DNA of 60,040 bases. It comes from Candidatus Aenigmatarchaeota archaeon. Its GTDB lineage: Archaea; EX4484-52. The DNA is taken from assembly GCA_023137195.1 (NCBI GenBank), contig JAGLPV010000024.1:1-60040 (forward strand), read 5' to 3'. Shown one piece after another: positions 27,666 to 35,591 of the stretch. Position 1 is the first letter of the stretch, and each line of letters begins with the position of its first letter. The notes beneath the pieces are model-generated. The model searched no databases, was not told the origin of the DNA, and was given only the letters and a program-made list of their open reading frames with translations. A program made the position numbers and the translations under genes.

Positions 27666-28829
27666 ATGGCAACATATTCTCATTCAAGAATATCCTTGTT
27701 TGAGCAATGCAAATACCAGTACAAACTCAAATACATTGATAAAGTCAAGGTGGATATCAAGACAACAATAGAGGCATTTTGCGGGGATATTGTTCACCAG
27801 ACACTTGAAAAACTCTACAAAGATTTGAACTATCATAAATTAAATACGTGTGAAGAACTGCTGAATTTTTATTCTTCGCTGTGGGATGAGAAATATACGG
27901 ATGATATTCGAATAGTCAAAAAAGAGTATTCTGCCCAAAACTACAAGGATCGAGGTGCGAAATTTGTCTGTGATTATTACAAGCACTACAAACCATTTGA
28001 AGAAACAAGAGTGCTGGGGCTGGAAACGCAGGATATGTTGGATTTATCAAACAGCAGTAAATACCATGTCCGAATTGACCGGCTGTGTTCAGATAACAAA
28101 GGCAATTATTATGTCTGTGACTATAAGACAAACAGCCGATTGAAGACGCAGGAAGAAGCTGATGGTGACCGTCAGCTTGCAATGTATGCCCTGTGGGTAA
28201 AGGATAGGTTCAAGGATGCAAAATCAGTGAAGCTGATATGGTATATGCTTGCTTTTGACAGGGAAGTACTATCAGAAAGGACGGAAAAAGAACTCGATGA
28301 ATTGAAAAAAGATGTTGAACGAAAAATAGAAACAATTGAAAACTGCCGAAATTTTCCGACGAGCGAGAGTAATTTATGTACGTGGTGTGTCTACAGTCAT
28401 TTGTGTCCTTTATTCAGTCACAAAGCTGATCTGGAAGATAAAAAAGGGCTTAAAAAATATATGGCACAAGATGGTCTGGTATTGACAGATTCTTTGGCAG
28501 ATATGCTTACTCAAAAAAAAGAAATTGAGAGAAAAATAGATGAAGTCAAGGAAAATTTAATTGAATTTGCAAAGCAGAGCAATGCAGATGTGATTTATGG
28601 GACTGATAAAAAGGCAGCTGTAAAAGAATATGAAAAAGTGGTCTATCCTTCAGATAAAGAGAAATTTATTGATACATTAAAGCAAAAAGGACTTTACGAG
28701 GAATTTTCCGGCATCAACTACCTGAAATTAGGCAGCCGGATACTCAAGAAAGAGATTGATAAAGATATAATTGAAATGACCAAACTGGAAAAGAATTACA
28801 GGATTTCTATAAGTAAAAACAAGAACTAA
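27666..28829 (+). CDS. PD-(D/E)XK nuclease, RecB/Cas4-like with probable Fe-S Cys set
   Basis: YSHSRISLFEQCKYQYKLKYI; GDIVHQTLEKLY; RIDRLCSDNKGNYYVCDYKTNS; NLCTWCVYSHLCPLF. Confidence 0.8.
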   Translation: MATYSHSRISLFEQCKYQYKLKYIDKVKVDIKTTIEAFCGDIVHQTLEKLYKDLNYHKLNTCEELLNFYSSLWDEKYTDDIRIVKKEYSAQNYKDRGAKFVCDYYKHYKPFEETRVLGLETQDMLDLSNSSKYHVRIDRLCSDNKGNYYVCDYKTNSRLKTQEEADGDRQLAMYALWVKDRFKDAKSVKLIWYMLAFDREVLSERTEKELDELKKDVERKIETIENCRNFPTSESNLCTWCVYSHLCPLFSHKADLEDKKGLKKYMAQDGLVLTDSLADMLTQKKEIERKIDEVKENLIEFAKQSNADVIYGTDKKAAVKEYEKVVYPSDKEKFIDTLKQKGLYEEFSGINYLKLGSRILKKEIDKDIIEMTKLEKNYRISISKNKN

Positions 28830-28858
28830 GCCCACAAAAGAAAAAGAAAGTGATTTTA

Positions 28859-28927
28859 ATCCACAGAAAGAAAGAAAATAACCTCCTTTTTCCACGCTTC
28901 CTGTGTCTTCCGTGCGTTCTTGTGGAT
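28859..28927. repeat. Copy of dispersed intergenic element bounded by ATCCACA...TGTGGAT
   Basis: ATCCACAG at 28859 and TGTGGAT at 28921-28927; internal CTTCCTGTGTCTTCCGTG shared with 31397 copy. Confidence 0.65.
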
Positions 28928-28958
28928 AAGTTTAATAAATTAACTCCATTGTTTGGTT

Positions 28959-30263
28959 ATGAAAGAAAAATCTATTAAAACATTTACGTCAGATGCACCA
29001 TCCAACATTGGGAAAACTATTGTTCTTAAAGGCTGGGTGGATGATATAAGAGATATAGGGAAGCTTGTTTTTCTGATATTGAAAGACTCAAAATCAAGAA
29101 TACAGGTTGTCGCAAAAGAAGGCGTTGTGGATAGTAAAATAATAGATATAATAAAAAAGATTCCAAAAGAAAGTTCTGTTGAGATAAAAGGACTTGTAAA
29201 AGAAGCAAAGAGTGCGATGAATGGAGTTGAAATAGTTCCTGAAAGTGTTGTTGTGCTGGGTGCTTCTGAACCTAATCTGCCTATTCCTACAGACAAAAAA
29301 GCAACAATCACGCTCTCAAAAAGACTTGATTACAGGTATATTGACCTGAGAAATGACAGGGTTTTGGCCATCTTTAAAATACAGGCCGTAATAATGGATA
29401 CTTTCAGGCAATTTATGACAAAAAAGGATTTTATTGAATTTAACTCTCCAGGCATAATATCTTCTTCATCTGAAGGAGGAGCTGATTTGTTTCCATTGCT
29501 TTATTATCAAAAAGAGGCATTTTTGGCTCAAAGTCCGCAGTTGTACAAGCAGATGGCAGTGGTTGGTGGGATGGAAAGAGTGTTTTCTATTTCAAGAATA
29601 TGGAGAGCTGAGGTTTCAAATACAATCAAGCATCTGTCTGAATCAAGACAGATGGATATGGAAGCATGCTTTTTTGATGATGAAGATGCCATGGATTTGC
29701 TGTGCAAGTTTGTTATGCATGCGATAAAAACAGTCAATGAAAAATGCAGTGCAGAATTAGAACTTTTGGGCGTAGAGCCTTATGTGGTTGATGACGTTCC
29801 TCAGATTGATTACAAAGAAGCAGTTGAAATACTTCAAAAAAACAATATTGGCATAAAGTATGGAGATGATCTTGGCAGTGAGTCGGAAAAAAAATTATGT
29901 GAATTATACAAAGGCAAGCCAGTGATTGTTAAAAAATGGCCTTGCAGTCTAAGGGCATTTTATTCTATGCCTGATGATGAAGATAAAACGCTTTCAAAAT
30001 CCTATGATTTGTTGTACCAGGGAATGGAACTGGCTTCAGGGGCACAGAGGATTCATATCCCTGAATTGCTGGAAAAAACATTAAGGGAAAAGCAGATGGA
30101 TGTTGATAATTTCAAGTCTTATATTGATTCTTTCAGGTACGGGGCTCCACCACATGCGGGTTGGGCTCTTGGTCTTGAACGGCTTACAATGGCAATATGC
30201 CGTCTTTCCAATATAAGGGAAGCGACATTATTTCCACGGGATACAGAAAGGATTACTCCTTAG
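28959..30263 (+). CDS. aspS: Aspartyl-tRNA synthetase, archaeal type
   Basis: KGWVDDIRDIGKLVFLILKDSKSRIQVV; SPQLYKQMAVVGGMERVFSISRIWRAE; GAPPHAGWALGLERL; REATLFPRD. Confidence 0.95.
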   Translation: MKEKSIKTFTSDAPSNIGKTIVLKGWVDDIRDIGKLVFLILKDSKSRIQVVAKEGVVDSKIIDIIKKIPKESSVEIKGLVKEAKSAMNGVEIVPESVVVLGASEPNLPIPTDKKATITLSKRLDYRYIDLRNDRVLAIFKIQAVIMDTFRQFMTKKDFIEFNSPGIISSSSEGGADLFPLLYYQKEAFLAQSPQLYKQMAVVGGMERVFSISRIWRAEVSNTIKHLSESRQMDMEACFFDDEDAMDLLCKFVMHAIKTVNEKCSAELELLGVEPYVVDDVPQIDYKEAVEILQKNNIGIKYGDDLGSESEKKLCELYKGKPVIVKKWPCSLRAFYSMPDDEDKTLSKSYDLLYQGMELASGAQRIHIPELLEKTLREKQMDVDNFKSYIDSFRYGAPPHAGWALGLERLTMAICRLSNIREATLFPRDTERITP

Positions 30264-30327
30264 TTGTAATACTGCCTGTTCGACATCAAATTATATAAAT
30301 TTGAATTCCATATAAATAGTATATAAT

Positions 30328-31386
30328 ATGTTTGACAGCAAAAACAATAAAGACAAGAGATATAATTCTACGATTGCCCTGGAAAAAAGATTGATGGAAA
30401 AGGGCTATCAAAAAAGAAAGATTCTATTTGAAAAAACTTTTTTTGACGAACTTCTGCTTTTTGTTGATGTTGTTTTCAGGGCACTGGTTGAAGTTGAGAG
30501 GACAAAAAACATCATGATTTTCATGAATGCTTTTTTTATTGATATAATCAAATCATATCCTTTTATTTTTGAACCACTGAAATCAAAGGTTATCGCAAGC
30601 AATATGTATGACATACCCGAGGAATATATAACAAAAACGATGAGCGTCTCAGTGGTTTCTTTTTTCCTTGTGTTTATAGCTGAGTTTGTTAAAATTCTTC
30701 TTTTATCTTCACAAAACCTTACTTTGAAAATGCTTGTGTTTGATTTGGCAATGATACCATTCTTTTCTTTTGTTGCACTAAGTATTTTATTTTATTTTGC
30801 TCCATTTGCTATTGCAAACAACAGGAAGCATAGCATTGAAACAAATATGCCGTTTGGGATAAATCATATGTCTGCTATTGTTTCTGCCGGGGTTCCACCT
30901 GAAAAAGTGTTTAAGATGCTTGTTGAATATGGAGAATATGGAGAATTTTCCAAGGAAATAAACAAGATTGTCAAAAGAATGAATACGTTTGGAGAAGAGT
31001 TGGATAAATCGATAAAGTATGTCCTTAAAACTACACCATCGGAAAAATTCAGGGAATTTCTTTACGGGATGATTTCTGTTGTTGAAGGAGGTGGAAATGT
31101 AAATGAATATCTTAATCAAATGGCTTCAGTTTCTATGTTTGATTATAAAATGAAGAGAAAAAGATATTTAGAATCACTTTCAACATTTGGGGATATTTAT
31201 ACAGTTATTTTAATTGCGGCTCCGTTTTTTATTATATCTCTTTTTACAATAATGAATATGGTTCCTGATGCGAAAATAGCAGGAATGGATATTATGACTC
31301 TTATGAGTATAACTACTTATATGTTTATTCCGGGTCTGAATTTTGCATTTATTGGATTTTTATATGTATTCCAGCCTGAGTTGTAA
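30328..31386 (+). CDS. Type II secretion/archaellum FlaJ/TadC-like membrane protein (T2SSF)
   Basis: Two T2SSF-like regions with multiple TM helices; INHMSAIVSAGVPPEKVFKMLVEYGEYGEFSKEINKIV. Confidence 0.75.
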   Translation: MFDSKNNKDKRYNSTIALEKRLMEKGYQKRKILFEKTFFDELLLFVDVVFRALVEVERTKNIMIFMNAFFIDIIKSYPFIFEPLKSKVIASNMYDIPEEYITKTMSVSVVSFFLVFIAEFVKILLLSSQNLTLKMLVFDLAMIPFFSFVALSILFYFAPFAIANNRKHSIETNMPFGINHMSAIVSAGVPPEKVFKMLVEYGEYGEFSKEINKIVKRMNTFGEELDKSIKYVLKTTPSEKFREFLYGMISVVEGGGNVNEYLNQMASVSMFDYKMKRKRYLESLSTFGDIYTVILIAAPFFIISLFTIMNMVPDAKIAGMDIMTLMSITTYMFIPGLNFAFIGFLYVFQPEL

Positions 31387-31396
31387 GAATTTTTTA

Positions 31397-31607
31397 ATCC
31401 ACAGATGCGAGAATGCAGGAATGCGAGAAAATCTCCATGATTTTCTGCACATCTGTTCGATACAGATGACTCAAAGATTTTCCGTACATCGGTCAAAGAC
31501 CGATGACTCAAAGATTTTCTGCATATTCAATTTCATTGAATAACGCACGGGAAAGTGATTTATTTTCTTCTTGCATGTTCCTGTGTCTTCCGTGTCTTCC
31601 TGTGGAT
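31397..31607. repeat. Copy of dispersed intergenic element (ATCCACAG...CTGTGGAT) containing a 37-nt periodic hairpin array
   Basis: ATCCACAG at 31397-31404 and CTGTGGAT at 31600-31607; hairpins at 31450-31468, 31487-31505, 31524-31542 separated by 18-nt near-identical spacers. Confidence 0.75.
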
Positions 31608-31608
31608 G

Positions 31609-32886
31609 TTATTTGAAAGGATTGCTGAAAGTGCAGTTATCCTCTTCCATCTCTTCTATTCTCAATAGCTGGTTGTATTTTTCTGTTCTTTCGCTTCTTG
31701 CGGGGGCTCCGGTTTTTAGTTGTCCTGAGCCCAGACCTGCGGAAAAATCACTTATGAAAGCATCACATGTCTCTCCTGAACGGTGGCTTACTACAACGTT
31801 AAAATCGTTTTTCTTTGAAAGCCGGAATGCCTCTACTGATTCTGTCAGGGTGCCTATTTGATTTAATTTTAATAGCAGGGCATTTGCGCTTTTCTTATCA
31901 ATACCTTCCTGGATTCTTTCTGTGTTTGTTACGAAGAGGTCATCTCCTACAATCTGTATGTTTGTTTTTCCTGTGAGTTCTGCAAATCCTTCAAAATCGT
32001 TTTCCTCTAAAGGATCCTCGAGAGAGCAGATAGGGTATGTTTTTATCATGTCTGCATAGTAGTCTATCAATTCGCCGGGGGAGTATTGCTTTTGACCTAC
32101 AGTGTATTTTTGTGTTTGTGAATCATAAAACTCGCTTGCGGCAGGGTCCATTGCAATCATCAGGTTATCCTGTCCTCCGCCATATTCTTCGATGATGTTT
32201 ACCAGTAAATCCAAGGGTTCTTCAGGGCATGTGAATGGCGGGGCATATCCTCCTTCATCTCCGACGTTTACTGCACTTTTGCCGTATTTATTTTTTATTT
32301 TTGTCTTTAGTTCGTGGTAGCATTGGACGCCTGTTTGAAGGGCAGAGCTAAATGATGTTTCTCCAATTGGCATTATCATGAACTCCTGCATCTGTAGTTT
32401 GCTTCCTGCATGTTTTCCACCGTTTAAGACATTCATCATGGGGACAGGCATTATGTATTTTGAATGCTCTGTGTATTTTTGAGCCAGGTATTGATGCAAT
32501 TGCATGTTCATGGAATTTGATGCTGCTCTTGCACATGCCAATGACACGCCAAGGATTGCATTTGCGCCCAGATTGGCTTTGTTTGGTGTTCCGTCCAGTT
32601 CAATCATTGCTCTGTCTATTTCTTCCTGTTCTTTTGCATCCATTCCTGTTATTTTTTTCGCAATGATATCGTTTACGTTATTGACGGCATTCATTACGCT
32701 TTTTCCGTTGAATATGTCTGGGTTGTTGTCCCGCAATTCAACTGCTTCATACTCTCCTGTAGATGCACCGCTTGGGATTTTAGCTCTTCCAAAACCATTA
32801 TTGGTCTTAACGTCCACTTCAATTGTTGGATTGCCACGGGAATCCAAAATCTGCCTTCCAAAAATACTCTCTATTGTTGTATCCAT
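31609..32886 (-). CDS. eno: Enolase
   Basis: GRQILDSRGNPTIEVDV; MPVPMMNVLNGGKHA; SHRSGETCDAFISDFSAGLGSGQLKTGAPARSERTEKYNQLLRIEE. Confidence 0.97.
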   Translation of the reverse strand: MDTTIESIFGRQILDSRGNPTIEVDVKTNNGFGRAKIPSGASTGEYEAVELRDNNPDIFNGKSVMNAVNNVNDIIAKKITGMDAKEQEEIDRAMIELDGTPNKANLGANAILGVSLACARAASNSMNMQLHQYLAQKYTEHSKYIMPVPMMNVLNGGKHAGSKLQMQEFMIMPIGETSFSSALQTGVQCYHELKTKIKNKYGKSAVNVGDEGGYAPPFTCPEEPLDLLVNIIEEYGGGQDNLMIAMDPAASEFYDSQTQKYTVGQKQYSPGELIDYYADMIKTYPICSLEDPLEENDFEGFAELTGKTNIQIVGDDLFVTNTERIQEGIDKKSANALLLKLNQIGTLTESVEAFRLSKKNDFNVVVSHRSGETCDAFISDFSAGLGSGQLKTGAPARSERTEKYNQLLRIEEMEEDNCTFSNPFK

Positions 32887-33019
32887 TGAAAAATAGTTAA
32901 GTAACTTTTATATATTTTTGGAATTGTAATACAAAGTATGGCTTTTTAGAATATATATTATTCTTGATTTAAATTTGTTTTAACTAAAGTATTATATATT
33001 TAATATGTACTTATTTACC

Positions 33020-33877
33020 ATGGGGAAAAAAATTCTTGTTTATCTTGATTCAGGAACATATCCCTGTCCTTTTGACTGCTTGCTTGCTTATGATAGCGGT
33101 TATGATCACATTGTTAACTACCATAGCGTTGACGGGGAAAAAGGAGTGAAGATAATACAGGATGTTATATTTACAAGAAGCGAAGAAGACCTTAAAAATA
33201 CTGTTTTTTTTATTGGCGGCACAGATATAAAAACAGCGGAAAAATGTTTCAATGAAATAAAACTATTTTTATTGACTTCAAAAATGCCGCAAGTGTCAAT
33301 TATTTTTGATCCAAATGGCATATACACTATAACTGCCTCAATGCTGATCAATATTAAAAAAAAGATTAAAGATATCGAAGATAAAAAAATTCTTGTCCTT
33401 GGAGGGACTGGTTCTATAGGACAATGTATTGCCCAGTTATTGGCTGAAAAAAAAGCGTTTGTGACAATTACTTCAAGAAGCAGAGATAAACTAAATGGTA
33501 TTTTGTCTGTCCTGGACAATAAGAGAATAGATGGATTTGTATGCGAGTGTGAAAGTGACACCCGTCTTATTTCTAAGAGGAAAGATATAATTATTACTAC
33601 CGGACCCCCCGGACGTACAATGATAAGGAAAGAAACAATAGCTAAAATAAATCCTTCTGCGGTTGTTGATGTGAGTGCAATAATGCCTTTTGGAATTGAA
33701 AATTTCAATAAAACTAAAGATTTGACGGACTTGAAAAAAAGATTTGCATGTATTGGGGGGAAGGACATATGGTCACTGAAAAATAAAATTGAGAAAAAAA
33801 TTCTAAATAATGTCATTAAAAAAAGAATTATTTATGACAAAACTGAGATATTGCGCTTTACCGGAGATAAATACTAA
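33020..33877 (+). CDS. mtdB: Methylene-tetrahydromethanopterin dehydrogenase-like protein (MtdB family)
   Basis: KKILVYLDSGTYPCPFDCLLAYDSGYDHIVNY...VQDVIFTRSEEDLKNTVFFIGG N-terminal pattern, Rossmann KKILVLGGTGSIGQCIAQLLAEKKAFV. Confidence 0.72.
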   Translation: MGKKILVYLDSGTYPCPFDCLLAYDSGYDHIVNYHSVDGEKGVKIIQDVIFTRSEEDLKNTVFFIGGTDIKTAEKCFNEIKLFLLTSKMPQVSIIFDPNGIYTITASMLINIKKKIKDIEDKKILVLGGTGSIGQCIAQLLAEKKAFVTITSRSRDKLNGILSVLDNKRIDGFVCECESDTRLISKRKDIIITTGPPGRTMIRKETIAKINPSAVVDVSAIMPFGIENFNKTKDLTDLKKRFACIGGKDIWSLKNKIEKKILNNVIKKRIIYDKTEILRFTGDKY

Positions 33878-33906
33878 CTATTTAAAGGATTTAGCCTGAA
33901 AAAAAT

Positions 33907-34320
33907 ATGGAAGGAAAAAAAGACCAGGGTGATGAAAAGATACTTAATGCAATCATAATCGCATGTGTTGTTGGAATTACAATTATCCTGGGTTTGATTT
34001 ATTACAACAGCCTGAATGAAATAGGATTTAGTGAATTGTACTTTAATGACTATTCTAAAGAGATAACAGATGGAAAAATTTCTTTTAATTATGCTATTGC
34101 AAACCACGAGGGAGTGGACACCACATATGAAGTTACTTGTAGGAAGAATGATATACTTCTTGGTAAGGAAAGAATATTTATTGAGACTGATGGAAAGAAG
34201 AGTTTTGAAAAATTGTTTGACTCTGAAAACGGGACCTATAAGATAAGCGTGGAATTTGTGAATAACAACCAGACTTATGAAATACATTTCTGGACGCAAA
34301 CAGATGAAGAATATATATAG
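33907..34320 (+). CDS. Single-TM protein with DUF1616-like extracellular domain
   Basis: N-terminal TM then FSELYFNDYSKEITDGKISFNYAIANHEG...YEVTC. Confidence 0.5.
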   Translation: MEGKKDQGDEKILNAIIIACVVGITIILGLIYYNSLNEIGFSELYFNDYSKEITDGKISFNYAIANHEGVDTTYEVTCRKNDILLGKERIFIETDGKKSFEKLFDSENGTYKISVEFVNNNQTYEIHFWTQTDEEYI

Positions 34321-34874
34321 TGTTTTTTATGGATTCCTTATTTCATTTTGTATTTTCGATAATTGTGGGACTTTCACTAAATATTAGAAGAAAACATAAA
34401 TTAAGGGTGATTGTATCTGCGGCTTTATTGGTTGTGTTGATAGATATTGACCATTTTTTTGGGATGACTGCAAGAGGGACATTTCACAATATTTTTTTTG
34501 TATCTGCCATACCGCTGATTTTATTTTATATTGGCTATATGTATGAGAAACCATATCATTCGATAAAACTGCAAACATATAGTTTATTGCTTGGACTTAT
34601 GCTTATTGCGCATGTGATTTGTGATATGTTTATTGATGGCAGTGTTAAATTACTGTATCCATTCAATATGACTGATTTTACGATGCCTGATATCTGGATT
34701 CTTGCTACGCCTGATTTTTTTTCGCCCATTGTTAGTCCGACAGGTATTGCTCTTGGAATAATACTTTTGTTTATTATGATTGCATTTTATGTTGAGGAGT
34801 TTATATATAACCTGGAAAAAAACAAGGAAAAACTCTCTATTGCGGTAAGGGACACTAATGAGGATGTGTTTTAG
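34320..34874 (+). CDS. Membrane-bound metal-dependent hydrolase, YdjM/DUF457-like
   Basis: DIDHFFGMTARGTFHNIFFV and LIAHVICDMFIDGSVKLLYPF; multiple TM. Confidence 0.7.
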   Translation: MFFMDSLFHFVFSIIVGLSLNIRRKHKLRVIVSAALLVVLIDIDHFFGMTARGTFHNIFFVSAIPLILFYIGYMYEKPYHSIKLQTYSLLLGLMLIAHVICDMFIDGSVKLLYPFNMTDFTMPDIWILATPDFFSPIVSPTGIALGIILLFIMIAFYVEEFIYNLEKNKEKLSIAVRDTNEDVF

Positions 34875-34908
34875 ACTAGCATATATATGAATTCATTGAA
34901 TTGTTGAA

Positions 34909-34985
34909 ATCCACAAGATTCTTGCAATCAACACAAGATGACTCAGTTTTTAATTCATATTTTAATCTCGTGGAAATCTGTGGAT
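34909..34985. repeat. Copy of dispersed intergenic element bounded by ATCCACA...TGTGGAT
   Basis: ATCCACA at 34909-34915; CTGTGGAT at 34978-34985; internal GATGACTCA shared with the 31397 copy. Confidence 0.6.
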
Positions 34986-35002
34986 TAAGTCGGTTCCGTG
35001 GA

Positions 35003-35527
35003 TTAGAAATTGGTCACTGGCTTTTTTCTTAAGAATAAACCTATGCTTGCAAGAGTCATGAAAAATGGTATTGCCATTGTTGAAAATTCAGGAATGCCTC
35101 CTGTTGCCTGTGCAATTACGCTTGCATCTTCCCAGTCGCCGACATCATTTGTCTTTACATAATACATGTATTTTGCTCCTGCTGTTGCATTGGATCCAAG
35201 CATTATTTTGATAATTGCCTCTCCATTGGTGTCTGTGGTTGTCTCGTTATTGCCTGTCTCGTTGAATACGACAGAAACCTCGCTACATGGATTTGATAAA
35301 AAATCATCACATATTCCATTGCTATTTGTGTCTTTGCAGATTATATTTTTGATTAGCAATGGCTTTACTTGATGTGGAGTTACCGTAGCAGTTGTATATC
35401 CTGTATTCCCTGGCATTATAGTAATGTCCATCGGATTGACTTCAATATCAAGAGAATCTGCGAACACGACCATACTGCTCAAAAGCATAAGACTTATTGC
35501 TGTAATTATTATTTTGTTTTTTTCCAT
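35003..35527 (-). CDS. Secreted protein with PEF-CTERM-type sorting signal
   Basis: Signal peptide; C-terminal GGIPEFSTMAIPFFMTLASIGLFLRKKPVTNF (PEF + TM + basic tail). Confidence 0.8.
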   Translation of the reverse strand: MEKNKIIITAISLMLLSSMVVFADSLDIEVNPMDITIMPGNTGYTTATVTPHQVKPLLIKNIICKDTNSNGICDDFLSNPCSEVSVVFNETGNNETTTDTNGEAIIKIMLGSNATAGAKYMYYVKTNDVGDWEDASVIAQATGGIPEFSTMAIPFFMTLASIGLFLRKKPVTNF

Positions 35528-35591
35528 ATTTGTGTGTGTTTTTATTTTTTACCTGCTAGTAGTAAAATAACAAACAAGTATTTAAACTTTT

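Noticed and set aside
27666-28829. Treating the PD-(D/E)XK protein as a Cas4 of a CRISPR system
   Set aside because: No CRISPR array or other cas gene; length and Cys arrangement fit a general RecB-like nuclease.
31432-31542. Calling the 37-nt periodic array a CRISPR
   Set aside because: Only about three units, 18-nt constant part, and the variable parts are perfect palindromes rather than foreign-like spacers; no cas genes nearby.
31343-31543. Small ORF spanning the hairpin array
   Set aside because: Its MTQRFSVHRSKTDDSKIFCIF text just reads through the periodic repeats; no coding support. The DNA/RNA structure explanation is better.
33118-33816. 232-aa minus-strand ORF opposite mtdB-like gene
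   Set aside because: Opposite strand has clear Rossmann motifs; this frame is its complement.
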